DNA of 64,000 bases. Source: Erwinia phyllosphaerae. GTDB taxonomy: Bacteria; Pseudomonadota; Gammaproteobacteria; Enterobacterales; Enterobacteriaceae. Shown here piece after piece: positions 20,325-29,264 of the stretch. The notes beneath the pieces are model-generated. The model made no database searches. It worked only from the letters and a program-made list of their open reading frames with translations, and was not told the DNA's origin. The translations under genes and the position numbers were made by a program. The stretch is taken from NCBI RefSeq assembly GCF_019132875.1, contig NZ_JAHSPF010000015.1:17171-81170 (forward strand), read 5' to 3'. Position 1 is the stretch's first letter; each line of letters opens with the position of its first letter.

Positions 20325-21041
20325 ATGCAGACCCCGCACATACTTATCGTTGAAGACGAATTAGTTACTCGCAATACTCTCAAAAGTATTTTTGAGGCCG
20401 AAGGCTACATGGTTTATGAAGCTACGGACGGTGCTGAAATGCATCAGGTTTTGACCGAGAACGACGTCAACCTGGTCATTATGGACATAAACCTGCCCGG
20501 TAAAAACGGCCTGCTGCTCGCGCGTGAACTGCGCGAACAGGCTAACGTGGCGCTAATGTTCCTGACGGGCAGAGATAATGAAGTCGATAAAATTCTTGGC
20601 CTGGAAATCGGTGCAGATGACTACATTACCAAGCCTTTCAATCCGCGTGAGCTAACTATTCGCGCGCGTAATTTGCTGTCGCGCACCATGAACCTGGCAC
20701 CGCACAGTGAAGAACGCAAGCTGGTTGAAAGCTATCGCTTCAACGGTTGGGAGCTGGATATTAATAGCCGTTCGCTGGTCAGCCCGCAGGGTGAACAGTA
20801 CAAGCTGCCGCGCAGCGAGTTCCGCGCGATGCTGCACTTCTGCGAAAATCCCGGCAAGATTCAGACCCGTGCCGATTTGCTGAAAAAAATGACCGGCCGC
20901 GAACTGAAACCGCACGACCGTACCGTCGATGTGACTATTCGCCGTATTCGTAAGCATTTTGAATCCACGCCGGACACGCCAGAGATCATCGCCACTATCC
21001 ACGGCGAAGGTTACCGTTTCTGCGGCGACCTGCAGGAGTAA
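20325..21041 (+). CDS. arcA: Aerobic respiration response regulator ArcA
   Basis: OmpR-type regulator phosphorylated by ArcB under oxygen limitation; represses aerobic metabolism. Start ATG 20325 ([13 protein letters not shown]) gives 238 residues, the E. coli length. The receiver domain has acidic residues D11/E12, phospho-acceptor D54 in [10 protein letters not shown], and Lys in [11 protein letters not shown]; the winged helix lies at about 135-230 ([10 protein letters not shown] at the end). Confidence 0.98.
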   Translation: MQTPHILIVEDELVTRNTLKSIFEAEGYMVYEATDGAEMHQVLTENDVNLVIMDINLPGKNGLLLARELREQANVALMFLTGRDNEVDKILGLEIGADDYITKPFNPRELTIRARNLLSRTMNLAPHSEERKLVESYRFNGWELDINSRSLVSPQGEQYKLPRSEFRAMLHFCENPGKIQTRADLLKKMTGRELKPHDRTVDVTIRRIRKHFESTPDTPEIIATIHGEGYRFCGDLQE

Positions 21042-21055
21042 GCGGGTGTGGTGTT

Positions 21056-21084
21056 AAAGGGCCATATCGGACGGCCCTTTTCAT
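21056..21084 (+). terminator. Terminator of arcA
   Basis: AAAGGGCC / GGCCCTTT stem followed by TTTTC, 15 bases after the arcA stop. Confidence 0.85.
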
Positions 21085-21096
21085 ATCGGCTACAGG

Positions 21097-21570
21097 CTAG
21101 TGGTTCCAGGGCATGATAGGGACGGCGCTAAGGGCGTTTTTAGGCGAACCCTCTACGACCTTATCGGAATAGCTAAGGTAAACCAGCGCGTTACGTTTTT
21201 TATCGTAAAAACGGACTACCTGCAGCTTTTTAAAGACCAGTGAAGTACGTTGGCGAAAGACAACTTCACCCTCCGCTTTACCCTGAGCAATTTTGTCGCT
21301 GAGCGCGATCGGTCCAACCTGCTGGCAGGAAATCGCGGCATCCGACGTATCCTCAGCTAGGCCTAATCCTCCTTTGATACCGCCGGTTTTTGCCCGGCTG
21401 ATATAACAGGTTACATTTTGGACATCCGGATCGTCGAAGGCTTCGACGATAATTTTATGATCTGGCCCAAACACCTTAAAGGTAGTATCCACCGACCCCA
21501 CAACCTCCGCGCGGGCGATAAAGGGTGAAAAAATGACGGCGGTGACTATTAACATTTTTTTCATTGTCAT
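21097..21570 (-). CDS. creA: CreA family periplasmic protein
   Basis: Conserved protein of unknown molecular function (DUF1435-like in name only; the family is CreA). Start ATG 21570 gives 157 residues, the E. coli length; a longer in-frame extension to 21657 is not conserved. [21 protein letters not shown] is a typical signal peptide ending at ARA-EV. The body [20 protein letters not shown] and [18 protein letters not shown] is near-identical to E. coli. creBCD, which follow in E. coli, are absent: rob is the next gene. Confidence 0.9.
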   Translation of the reverse strand: MTMKKMLIVTAVIFSPFIARAEVVGSVDTTFKVFGPDHKIIVEAFDDPDVQNVTCYISRAKTGGIKGGLGLAEDTSDAAISCQQVGPIALSDKIAQGKAEGEVVFRQRTSLVFKKLQVVRFYDKKRNALVYLSYSDKVVEGSPKNALSAVPIMPWNH

Positions 21571-21747
21571 AACGTTACCATTGCATTGAAAATAGATGAC
21601 ACTGTAAGTTAACCAGCTTAGCGCACCTGTTGCACGCGGCGCACCACGGTATACCATAACAGCCAGCTGACCTGATAAAATAACCGTGCGCCGTCAGCCC
21701 TTTTAGCAATCTTACTGTACGACGATAACCCAGGATGAGGACGATTT

Positions 21748-22626
21748 ATGGATCAAGCCGGTATCATTCGCGATCTGCTTTTCTGGCTTGAAGGCCACCT
21801 TGACCAGCCGCTGTCTCTGGATCACGTTGCTGCCAGAGCAGGCTATTCAAAATGGCACTTGCAGAGAATGTTTAAAGAGGTCACCGGTCATGCGATTGGT
21901 GCCTATATTCGCGCCCGCAGGCTGTCGAAAGCGGCCGTCGCGCTGCGTCTGACCAGTCGTCCTATTCTGGATATTGCTTTGCAGTATCGGTTTGATTCAC
22001 AGCAAACCTTTACCCGCGCGTTTAAAAAGCAATTTAGCCAGACGCCTGCCTGGTATCGCCGCTCTTCAGACTGGCACTCCTTTGGCCTGCGTCCGCCTAT
22101 CCGGCTCGATGATTTCCAGCTGCCGGAAGCCAGCTATGTCAGCCTGCCGGAAACGGTACTGGTGGGGCAAACGCAGACCTATACCTGTACGCTTGAGCAA
22201 ATCTCCAGCTATCGTGATGAAATGCGCCTGCATTTCTGGCGTCAGTTCCTGACGGAAACAGACACCATTCCACCCGTGCTGTACGGGCTGCATCAGTCTC
22301 GCCCGAGCGTGGAAAAAGATGACGAGCAGGAGATCCTCTATACCACGGCGGTGCCGTCCGACAAGCTTTTCCAGCCTGTCCCGGCCACGCAGACGGTCTT
22401 ACTGGAAGGCGGCGAGTACGTACAGTTTGTCTACGAGGGGCCAAGGGTCAACCTGCAGGAGTTCATCCTGCTGCTCTACGGCACCTGCATGCCGACCCTG
22501 CAGTTAACGCGCCGCCACGGCCAGGATATTGAGCGTTTCTATACGCACGGCGGCAAAAAACTGCCGGAACCGCCGGTGGACATTCGCTGCGAATATCTGA
22601 TCCCGATTCGCCGAACGGCGGAATAA
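21748..22626 (+). CDS. rob: Right oriC-binding transcriptional activator Rob
   Basis: AraC/XylS-family activator of the mar/sox/rob regulon (efflux, stress, organic solvents). The 292 residues include the N-terminal DNA-binding domain with two helix-turn-helix units (GYSKWHLQRMFKEVTGHAIG and the QYRFDSQQTFTRAFKKQF helix) and the C-terminal GyrI-like effector domain (about 120-292). Start ATG 21748 has AGGA upstream. Confidence 0.96.
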   Translation: MDQAGIIRDLLFWLEGHLDQPLSLDHVAARAGYSKWHLQRMFKEVTGHAIGAYIRARRLSKAAVALRLTSRPILDIALQYRFDSQQTFTRAFKKQFSQTPAWYRRSSDWHSFGLRPPIRLDDFQLPEASYVSLPETVLVGQTQTYTCTLEQISSYRDEMRLHFWRQFLTETDTIPPVLYGLHQSRPSVEKDDEQEILYTTAVPSDKLFQPVPATQTVLLEGGEYVQFVYEGPRVNLQEFILLLYGTCMPTLQLTRRHGQDIERFYTHGGKKLPEPPVDIRCEYLIPIRRTAE

Positions 22627-22671
22627 ATAGCCCGGCGACCGCCTGCCAACGGTCGGCACGGGCTATTTTTC
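22627..22671 (+). terminator. Terminator of rob
   Basis: Nested arms ATAGCCCG ... CGGGCTAT with an inner CGACCG / CGGTCG, followed by TTTTT. Confidence 0.8.
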
Positions 22672-22695
22672 GTAGCCTGCTGGCGCGTGATTCCG

Positions 22696-23343
22696 CTAGC
22701 GCTGGAGCTCGTCCAGCGCCGGTGCATCAAGATGCGCGACATCACCAGCCGTCTCCACCACCCATCCGGATGCCAGCCAGTCGCTCTGCTGATAATCAAC
22801 GCGGGAAAGAGAACAGTTACGCAGCCGCAGCCGCCGCTCAGCATAGGCCGGCAGTCCCAGCAGCGTACTGACCAGCACGCCCAGTGCCATACCGTGACTG
22901 ACCAGCAGCGGACGGCTTCCGGCGGGCAACGCCAGGCAGGCGTTAAGCGCTTCATGCATGCGCGCGGCCATTTCCGACATAGATTCGCCACCGGGAATGC
23001 GCCCGTTTTCCGTGCCGTTGACCAGCGTGGCACGCCAGCTCTCTTCTTCTGCCGTCAGTGAAGCTAACGGCCGCTGCTCCAGCACGCCCATGTTCAGCTC
23101 GCGCAGGCGCGGATCCAGCCTGACGCGACAGCCACAGGCGTCTGCAATAATTTCTGCCGTATGCCTGGTGCGTCCCAGATCGCTGGCAATCACGTGGGTG
23201 ATGCCCAGCTGCTTGACCCTGTCGCCCACCTGCTGTGCCTGCTCTATTCCCTTTGGCGTCAGCGCGCTGTCAGACTGACCCTGAATGCGTCGCGCCGCAT
23301 TCCAAAGCGTTTCTCCGTGACGAACAAGATAGACCTGTACCAT
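22696..23343 (-). CDS. gpmB: Phosphoglycerate mutase-like phosphatase GpmB (YtjC)
   Basis: Histidine phosphatase superfamily member; a true mutase role has been questioned for E. coli GpmB. The 215-residue protein has the catalytic LVRHGETLWN motif (6-15) with His phospho-acceptor and a second catalytic histidine in LLVSHGMALG. Neighbour order rob-gpmB-yjjX-trpR is as in E. coli. Confidence 0.92.
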   Translation of the reverse strand: MVQVYLVRHGETLWNAARRIQGQSDSALTPKGIEQAQQVGDRVKQLGITHVIASDLGRTRHTAEIIADACGCRVRLDPRLRELNMGVLEQRPLASLTAEEESWRATLVNGTENGRIPGGESMSEMAARMHEALNACLALPAGSRPLLVSHGMALGVLVSTLLGLPAYAERRLRLRNCSLSRVDYQQSDWLASGWVVETAGDVAHLDAPALDELQR

Positions 23344-23394
23344 TATTATTTTCCGTTATACTGCGGCTAATTTGCGTAAGGGGTTCAAACAATT

Positions 23395-23928
23395 ATGTAC
23401 CATGTTATCGCTGCGACCATTAATCCGGCAAAAATTAAGGCAATTTCTCTGGCTTTCAGCGATATTTTCGGGGAAGGATCCTGCCATATTGAGGGCGTGG
23501 AGGTCGATAGCGGCGTGGCGCTACAGCCTCTTACGGATGCAGAAACGCGAACCGGCGCACGCCAGCGCGTGGCAAATGCCCGCCAGCTTCGTCCACAGGC
23601 CGATTTTTGGGTAGCCATTGAGGCAGGCATTGAGCAAAAGGACGCTTTTGCATGGATGGTGATAGAAAGCCCTCAGCTGCGTGGCGAATCGCGTTCTGCC
23701 AGCTTTACGCTGCCGCCTGTCGTGCTGAAAGGTATTGAGAGCGGCCAGGAGCTGGGAGAAGTGATGGCAAACCTGACCGGCATTGAAAATATTAAACATA
23801 AAGGCGGCGCTATCGGTGCTTTCACCGCAGGTCAGCTGACGCGTACCAGCGTTTATCACCAGGCGCTCATTCTTGCGCTCTGCCCGTTTCACAACGCGAT
23901 TTACCAGCAGGGATCAGATCTTTTCTGA
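23395..23928 (+). CDS. yjjX: Inosine/xanthosine triphosphatase
   Basis: House-cleaning hydrolase removing non-canonical ITP/XTP from nucleotide pools. 177 residues; N-terminal [12 protein letters not shown] and the family blocks [11 protein letters not shown] and [20 protein letters not shown] are clear. The last 15 bases overlap the end of the convergent trpR gene, giving seven more C-terminal residues (QQGSDLF) than E. coli YjjX. Confidence 0.92.
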   Translation: MYHVIAATINPAKIKAISLAFSDIFGEGSCHIEGVEVDSGVALQPLTDAETRTGARQRVANARQLRPQADFWVAIEAGIEQKDAFAWMVIESPQLRGESRSASFTLPPVVLKGIESGQELGEVMANLTGIENIKHKGGAIGAFTAGQLTRTSVYHQALILALCPFHNAIYQQGSDLF

Positions 23929-24243
23929 ACCGTTAAGCAGCTGCGTCTCCAGCCAGGCTTTTAACGCTGGCGGCGCGCTCTTCAGGCTGTTTGAGCCTCT
24001 GGTTATGGTCGCAATCCCTACGCCTAAATCATTTTTTAGCTCGCGCTGGCTCATTTCGCCGCGCATCAGCTCTTCAATAATACGCAAGCGCGTGCCCAGC
24101 GCTTCGCGCTCGTCCGGCGTCATCATCAGCTGAAGCAGCGGCAGGTGGAGTCCGCTTTCAAAAGCAAGCTGCAGCAGCGCGACAAAACGCTGCCACTCTT
24201 CATTATGCGGTTCCATCGTCACAGGAACAGAAGGTTCGATCAT
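23914..24243 (-). CDS. trpR: Trp repressor
   Basis: Tryptophan-activated repressor of trp, aroH and its own gene. Start ATG 24243 ([17 protein letters not shown]) gives 109 residues; the family length is about 108, so the in-frame extension to 24315 is rejected. The helix-turn-helix block [25 protein letters not shown] and the corepressor region [16 protein letters not shown] sequence (here [15 protein letters not shown]) are intact. It follows slt and overlaps yjjX tail-to-tail. Confidence 0.95.
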   Translation of the reverse strand: MIEPSVPVTMEPHNEEWQRFVALLQLAFESGLHLPLLQLMMTPDEREALGTRLRIIEELMRGEMSQRELKNDLGVGIATITRGSNSLKSAPPALKAWLETQLLNGSEKI

Positions 24244-24253
24244 AGGTAGCCCA

Positions 24254-24269
24254 TACTCTTTAACTAGTA
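24254..24269 (-). promoter_or_regulatory. Trp operator in front of trpR (autoregulation)
   Basis: The minus-strand sequence TACTAGTTAAAGAGTA matches the ideal TrpR palindrome TACTAGTTAACTAGTA at 14 of 16 positions. It sits in the 53-base gap between slt and trpR, 11 bases before the trpR start. Confidence 0.8.
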
Positions 24270-24296
24270 CAGTAGCATAGCACAGGCTACCCGGGA

Positions 24297-26219
24297 TCAG
24301 TAGCGCCGTTGCCATTCGCTGTCAGAGAGAATGTTGTCAGATTTGTTCATAAAATGACGATAGTAAGCATCATAAGCCAACACGTTCTTCACATAGTTAC
24401 GCGTTTCAGAAAAGGGAATAGTTTCGATAAAGGCTACCGAATCAAGTCTTCCGGCGCTGTTGCCCAGCCAGGTTCTGACCCGCGACGGTCCGGCGTTGTA
24501 AGCCGCCGATGAGAAGATACGGTTCTGGCCAAACTGCTGGTATACCGACTCCAGATATTGCGTACCGATCTCAATATTGGTTTCCGCGTCCAGCAGCTGG
24601 CTGCTGTTGCTGTAGCCGGGCAGGCTATAAACCTTCACCGTATGCTGCGCGGTGGCGGGCATTACCTGCATCAACCCGGCTGCGCCAACCGGCGAGCGAA
24701 CTTTAGGGTTCCACGCGCTTTCCTGACGGGCGATGGCCATTGCATAGCTGATGGGTATCGCTTTTCCTTGCGTATAACGTTCGAATTGCTCCTTATAGGC
24801 CAGCGGGAAACGCTCTTTCAGGCTGTTCCATAGCTTGCCGGAAATGGTTGCCTGTACGCTAAGCACCCACCAGTTCTGTTCATAAGCGTAGCGCGCCAGC
24901 TGCTGCTGCTGACTGCGATTTTTGCTGCCGACCAGGTAGCTCCACTCCGTGCGGGCCAGGTTGTCCATATTCCAGTACATCAGCTCACGCACGCGGGCGA
25001 TTTCCGCGCCCTGCGTCAGGCTGCCGTCCACCGCCGGCGCTTCATCAATCTGCAAAGGATAGGCCACGCCAAGCCGCTGGGCCGCCACCATCGGATAGAA
25101 GCCGCGTTCCTGCATCAGGCTGCGCAGAATCTTATCGGCCTCTTCTTTCCGGCCCTGCTCTAACAGCAGATCGGCCTGCCAGTATTGCCATTCATCCTTT
25201 TGCTTCGCCTCTACCGGTAAACGTGCAATCCAGGTATTCATACCCCGACGATCGTTGTTGCCCAGCGCCATGCGGATCCGGCGCTCAATCAGGGAATCGG
25301 AGTCGCTACGCATCACGACGTTATCGCGCCAGCGAGCCTGCTCCGTGGTGACGCTATTGTCCATCAGCCGCCACGCCACCGCTTCGTCCAGCTCTTGCTC
25401 CTGCTGTTCGCTCATCTTTTGCAGACGAACCAGCGAAGGGATCATCGCCCTGGCGTTTTCCACGTCGTCACGCGCTACGCGAGCAAAGGCGACGAGGGTT
25501 GCCTGACGAGTAAAATTGGTCGGGCCAGCCACGCGGGCAAACGCCTCTATATTCTGCGGATTGTTTTGCAAATCCATCACCGCATTGGCAATAGTCTGGT
25601 AATCCTCGGGAAGCTGCTTCGCCAGGAAATTCACCAGGTTGCTGTTGCCCGCCACCATAGCCAAACGAATGCGTTCCAGCGTGGTGATCGGCGTTTGCTC
25701 GCCAGCCGCCTGCCAGGCATCAAACAGCTTGTCGCAGGCCGCAGGCAGAGAGGTGCCGCGCAGCCAGATAGATTTCGCGCCGTCCCAGGCAACCTGCTGT
25801 TCGCCAGTCGCCCATTTGGCGTAATACCAGTTACAGCGGGCGGCGACCGGTTTCGGCTCGGTCGGACTGAAAACCAGCAAACCGCGCCAGTCCTGCCGCC
25901 GCGCCAGCTCGTTGACAAAGCGTGAAGAGAGCGTGCGCACCGGCGGCAACGTCGGATACTTTTTAATAAAGTCGTTGATCACGAAGCCGCTTTGCTGGTC
26001 AAGATTTTGCGCCAGAACGCGATATTCCAGATAGGGATAGAGAGGATAGTCGCGCAGTCCAGGCATTAACTGCGCCACCTGATCCATTTGATTGCTGTCC
26101 CATGCCTGCTTAATTTGCAGATAGCGGGTGCGTTGCGCATCCAGTGAGTCGGCCTGTGCCGAACCTGCCACCAGCGCCAGGCAGGCACCTGCTATCCAAA
26201 ACTGCCACTTGTCCACCAT
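24297..26219 (-). CDS. slt: Soluble lytic murein transglycosylase Slt70
   Basis: Periplasmic exo-muramidase cleaving peptidoglycan to 1,6-anhydromuropeptides. Start ATG 26219 follows a GAGGA ribosome site and opens a signal peptide ([20 protein letters not shown] ending AQA-DSL); this gives 640 residues (E. coli 645). The long helical ring-forming U and L domains are followed by the C-terminal lysozyme-like domain with the catalytic glutamate in [12 protein letters not shown], then [11 protein letters not shown] and [15 protein letters not shown]. In E. coli ettA is the upstream neighbour; here an insert starts instead. Confidence 0.95.
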   Translation of the reverse strand: MVDKWQFWIAGACLALVAGSAQADSLDAQRTRYLQIKQAWDSNQMDQVAQLMPGLRDYPLYPYLEYRVLAQNLDQQSGFVINDFIKKYPTLPPVRTLSSRFVNELARRQDWRGLLVFSPTEPKPVAARCNWYYAKWATGEQQVAWDGAKSIWLRGTSLPAACDKLFDAWQAAGEQTPITTLERIRLAMVAGNSNLVNFLAKQLPEDYQTIANAVMDLQNNPQNIEAFARVAGPTNFTRQATLVAFARVARDDVENARAMIPSLVRLQKMSEQQEQELDEAVAWRLMDNSVTTEQARWRDNVVMRSDSDSLIERRIRMALGNNDRRGMNTWIARLPVEAKQKDEWQYWQADLLLEQGRKEEADKILRSLMQERGFYPMVAAQRLGVAYPLQIDEAPAVDGSLTQGAEIARVRELMYWNMDNLARTEWSYLVGSKNRSQQQQLARYAYEQNWWVLSVQATISGKLWNSLKERFPLAYKEQFERYTQGKAIPISYAMAIARQESAWNPKVRSPVGAAGLMQVMPATAQHTVKVYSLPGYSNSSQLLDAETNIEIGTQYLESVYQQFGQNRIFSSAAYNAGPSRVRTWLGNSAGRLDSVAFIETIPFSETRNYVKNVLAYDAYYRHFMNKSDNILSDSEWQRRY

Positions 26220-26551
26220 GACTTTCCTCACGTTAGCGCCTCTCTTTGCCCTGTTATTACTATTCAAATTATTAACATGCTAACCAGGGCTGGCCCGTCT
26301 CGCTATGTCGCAACAAAAATTTACTCTACGTTGACAGGTTAAACGGTAGTTAAATCAGCATCGGTTAAGCAAAGCTTGCCCGATAAATATTAACGTCGAT
26401 CAACACTCCCCTGCCCCCTTTCCTTCAGCATGGCCCTCCCTGCGCTCATCGCGCAAAAACAACTTTCTGCCTGCACCCGTAAGCGGCCCCGGCCGAGCTT
26501 AAGAGGTTGGCAGGCCTGTTTTGTTATTAACCTTCCCGGCAAGGATTTCCC
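26220..26551. other. Intergenic region, slt to P-type ATPase-like gene
   Basis: The gap carries the divergent upstream regions of slt and the next gene. A TTGACA hexamer at about 26330 is not followed by a convincing -10 at standard spacing. Nothing else was recognised. Confidence 0.4.
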
Positions 26552-28642
26552 GTGATACAGAAAGTAAAACCAGCGCCAGCCTGGTATCGCCATGATGTGG
26601 CTGGCGTAATACAAAGAATGCAAAGTCATCCGTCAGGCTTAACGGCAGAAGAAGCCCGGACACGCCTGAGCGTCCTGGGCGCGAACCGGCTACCTTCCCG
26701 ACGGAAAAAAAATCCGCTGATGCGTTTTCTTAGTCACTTCAACGACTTGTTGATTTATATCCTGCTAACCACAGCTGTACTAACCGGCCTGATGGCGCAA
26801 TGGGTAGATACCAGCGTGATCCTGGCCGTGGTCTTTATCAATGCGCTGATTGCCTTTATTCAGGAAAATAAAGCGGAAAAATCTTTAGCCGGTATCGAAA
26901 CCATACTGCCGCTGCGCGCGCTGGTGAAACGCGATAATAGCCGTCAGCTGGTGAACGCTGGCGAGCTTGTACCGGGCGATATCGTTATTTTACAGGCGGG
27001 GGACCGCGTGCCTGCCGATATGCGTTTAACAGAAGCACATTATTTTCGGGTAGAGGAAGCAATGCTCACCGGTGAACCTGCTCCCGTGTTCAAGCATACA
27101 GCCGCGATGGAAGCCGAGCTAACTATCGGCGAACGCGAAAATATGGTGTTTTGCGGCTCCACTGTTTTATCCGGTAGCGCGACCGGTATCGTGGTGGCAA
27201 CCGGAGAAAAAACCGAGCTGGGCAAGGTTACTCATCTGATGGCGGATATCGGGCAGTTACGGACACCGCTGCTGATGCAGTTGCACAAGCTGGGCCGCAC
27301 TATTTCCGTGCTGATCGTGTTATCGATCGTTTTGTTGTGCTTCTGTTCGCTCTCGCTACATAAAATGTCGTTTGCCGAACTGCGACCCACGTTGACTGGT
27401 CTGGCCGTGGCCGCCGTGCCGGAAGGGTTACCGGCAATAATCTCGCTTATCCTGTTGCTGGGCGTACAGACTATGGCGAGAAAAAAAGCCATGATCCGCA
27501 AGCTGCCGAAGGTAGAAACGCTGGGCGCAATGACCGTGATATGCAGCGACCAGACCAGCATGCTGACCACAAAAGAGATGACGGTCAAAGCCATTGCCGA
27601 CTGCCATCGTGCTGGCGTTCGGGTAAAAATGATGACGGAGGAGAGTCCGGATACGGCGATAGCGACGGGTCGAACGCTGGGTATTGGCACAAACAACGGT
27701 GCGCTAACCGGCCAGCAGCTTGAACAGATGGATGATAAAGAGCTGGCTCAGGCAGCCTGCCGCCATGATATTTTCTCGCGTATCAGCCCGCAACATAAGC
27801 TGCGTCTGGTCAGGGCCCTGCAAAGCCAGGGGGAAGTGGTCGGCATGACGGGCGACAACATTGGCGATGCACCTGCGCTGAAGCAGGCCGATGTCGGTAT
27901 TGCGATGGGCATCAGGGGCATGGAAGGTACCCGAGCCGCTGCCGATATGGTTTTAACCGACGACAGTTTTGCCACGCTTGCTAACGCAGTAAAAGAAGGC
28001 CGCCGCGTCTGGAACAACCTGAAAAAAACCATCCTGTTCGTGGTGCCGTTTTGTCTGGGCCAGGCGCTGCTGCTGATTGCCGCCACGCTACTGGGTAAAC
28101 CGATGCCGCTGACGCCGGAACAGATTTTGTGGGTGAACATCGTCATGTCGGTCATGCTCTCTTTCGGCCTTGCGTTTGAAACTGCCGAGCCGCAGGAGAG
28201 CGATCTTAAACCCCACAAGGCAAATCGTAGCATTATGGATGGCTGGGCTATCTGGCACGTAAGCTTTGTCGGTGCGCTGATTGCGCTAAGCGTTTTTCTA
28301 CTGGAAGCAGGCCTTCAGTCACGCGGCTACGACGCGGCATTTATCCGTACCGTCCTGCTGCAAGCCGTTGTTACCGCTCAGTGGTTCTATATGCTCAACT
28401 GCCGCGATAATGAACATTTTTCGCTGAACATCACCCTGCTAAAAACAAAGAGCCCGTGGGTTATCGGCCTCTCGCTTGCGCTGTTACAGTTGGCCATCAC
28501 TAACCTGCCGTTGCTAAAGACACTGTTTGGCATTGGGCCGCTACCGCTGCACTTCTGGCTGTTAACGCTGGTTATTGGCGCGCTGCTGTATGTAATAGTG
28601 GAAATTGAAAAGCCGCTGACGCGCCGCTGGCGTAAATCCTGA
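26552..28642 (+). CDS. P-type cation ATPase-like protein lacking the nucleotide-binding domain
   Basis: A 696-residue member of the P2-type (Ca2+-ATPase/PacL-like) family, which normally has about 900. Present: N-terminal cation-ATPase segment (about 8-65), transmembrane pairs, the actuator loop MLTGEP (171-176), the ion-site motif AVPEGLP (288-294), and a C-terminal membrane domain (about 495-690). The phosphorylation motif DKTGTLT reads DQTSMLT (333-339). Six to ten residues later the chain jumps into the second half of the P domain (ADCHRAGVRVKMMT, 349-362), so the N domain is missing. TGDH reads TEES and TGDGVNDAP reads TGDNIGDAP (433-441). Start GTG 26552 has AAGGA upstream. ATP-driven pumping seems unlikely; a repurposed pseudo-ATPase or a decayed gene with an intact frame are the options. 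Confidence 0.85.
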   Translation: MIQKVKPAPAWYRHDVAGVIQRMQSHPSGLTAEEARTRLSVLGANRLPSRRKKNPLMRFLSHFNDLLIYILLTTAVLTGLMAQWVDTSVILAVVFINALIAFIQENKAEKSLAGIETILPLRALVKRDNSRQLVNAGELVPGDIVILQAGDRVPADMRLTEAHYFRVEEAMLTGEPAPVFKHTAAMEAELTIGERENMVFCGSTVLSGSATGIVVATGEKTELGKVTHLMADIGQLRTPLLMQLHKLGRTISVLIVLSIVLLCFCSLSLHKMSFAELRPTLTGLAVAAVPEGLPAIISLILLLGVQTMARKKAMIRKLPKVETLGAMTVICSDQTSMLTTKEMTVKAIADCHRAGVRVKMMTEESPDTAIATGRTLGIGTNNGALTGQQLEQMDDKELAQAACRHDIFSRISPQHKLRLVRALQSQGEVVGMTGDNIGDAPALKQADVGIAMGIRGMEGTRAAADMVLTDDSFATLANAVKEGRRVWNNLKKTILFVVPFCLGQALLLIAATLLGKPMPLTPEQILWVNIVMSVMLSFGLAFETAEPQESDLKPHKANRSIMDGWAIWHVSFVGALIALSVFLLEAGLQSRGYDAAFIRTVLLQAVVTAQWFYMLNCRDNEHFSLNITLLKTKSPWVIGLSLALLQLAITNLPLLKTLFGIGPLPLHFWLLTLVIGALLYVIVEIEKPLTRRWRKS

Positions 28643-28786
28643 TGCGAAAACGAGGCAATTGAAAAGCCGCTGGCGTAAATCCTGATGCGAAAACGGGGCA
28701 ACTGAAAAGCCGCTGGCGTAAATCCTGATGCGAAAACGGGGCAATTGAAAAGCCTCTGGCGTAAATCCTGATGCGAAAACGGGGCA
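28604..28786 (+). repeat. 43-bp tandem repeat over the ATPase-like gene's 3' end
   Basis: Three near-identical 43-base units (28658-28700, 28701-28743, 28744-28786; one or two differences each) follow a 54-base divergent first unit (28604-28657) that contains the last codons and stop of the gene. Each unit repeats the C-terminal coding sequence, the stop region and the left arm of the terminator. The pattern suggests slipped-strand or unequal duplication. Confidence 0.9.
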
Positions 28787-28804
28787 AGCGTTTTGCCCCG
28801 TTTT
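28776..28804 (+). terminator. Terminator of the ATPase-like gene
   Basis: Stem AAAACGGGGCAA / TTGCCCCGTTTT with a five-base loop. Upstream repeat units carry further copies of the left arm (AAAACGGGGCA), so several alternative pairings with the single right arm are possible. Confidence 0.85.
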
Positions 28805-29264
28805 ATCTTTGCGGCCATCAGGCTACTGGTCAAACTTTTTCCGCGCCTGATAAACCCGCAGTACTGATGCAGGACACAGTCAGGCAACAACCAGTGAGGG
28901 CAAACCTCTCGACACTATTTCCCTGTTAAACCTTCTATTACCCATCATATTTTAAAACCCCGAAAGTTAATTCTCGCCAATAATTAAACCTGCGTATTTA
29001 AAAAAGATATTGATCTCATTACGAGGAAGTGACCACCACAAGCAATTAACCACAATTACATTAACGTCTTAAAAAAAGAAGACTATCTCTTTATTACCTC
29101 AACCAGCTGTTTATCCGGGATAATAACATTCCGGCGCTCACGGAATTTAATTTATTCATAACAATTACTAAATATTTTATTATCATCCTATTAAAAAATT
29201 AATATACTTAAGTCCCTTGTTACCGCTTTGAACTTTTTTGCTATCCCTTATCGGAGGTCTACTC
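28805..29264 (+). promoter_or_regulatory. AT-rich region upstream of the NRPS gene
   Basis: From about 28930 the sequence is markedly richer in A and T than its neighbours, which suits a promoter region and horizontal origin. A GATAAT-like half site occurs near 29180 (read on the minus strand), but no complete Fur box was found. No ORF is called here. Confidence 0.4.

Noticed and set aside
28604..28786. CRISPR or integron-like repeats after the ATPase-like gene
   Set aside because: Units are contiguous 43-base tandem copies of the gene's own end, with no spacers or att-like sites.
29160..29230. Fur box upstream of the NRPS gene
   Set aside because: Only a GATAAT-like half site within generally AT-rich DNA; not enough for a call.
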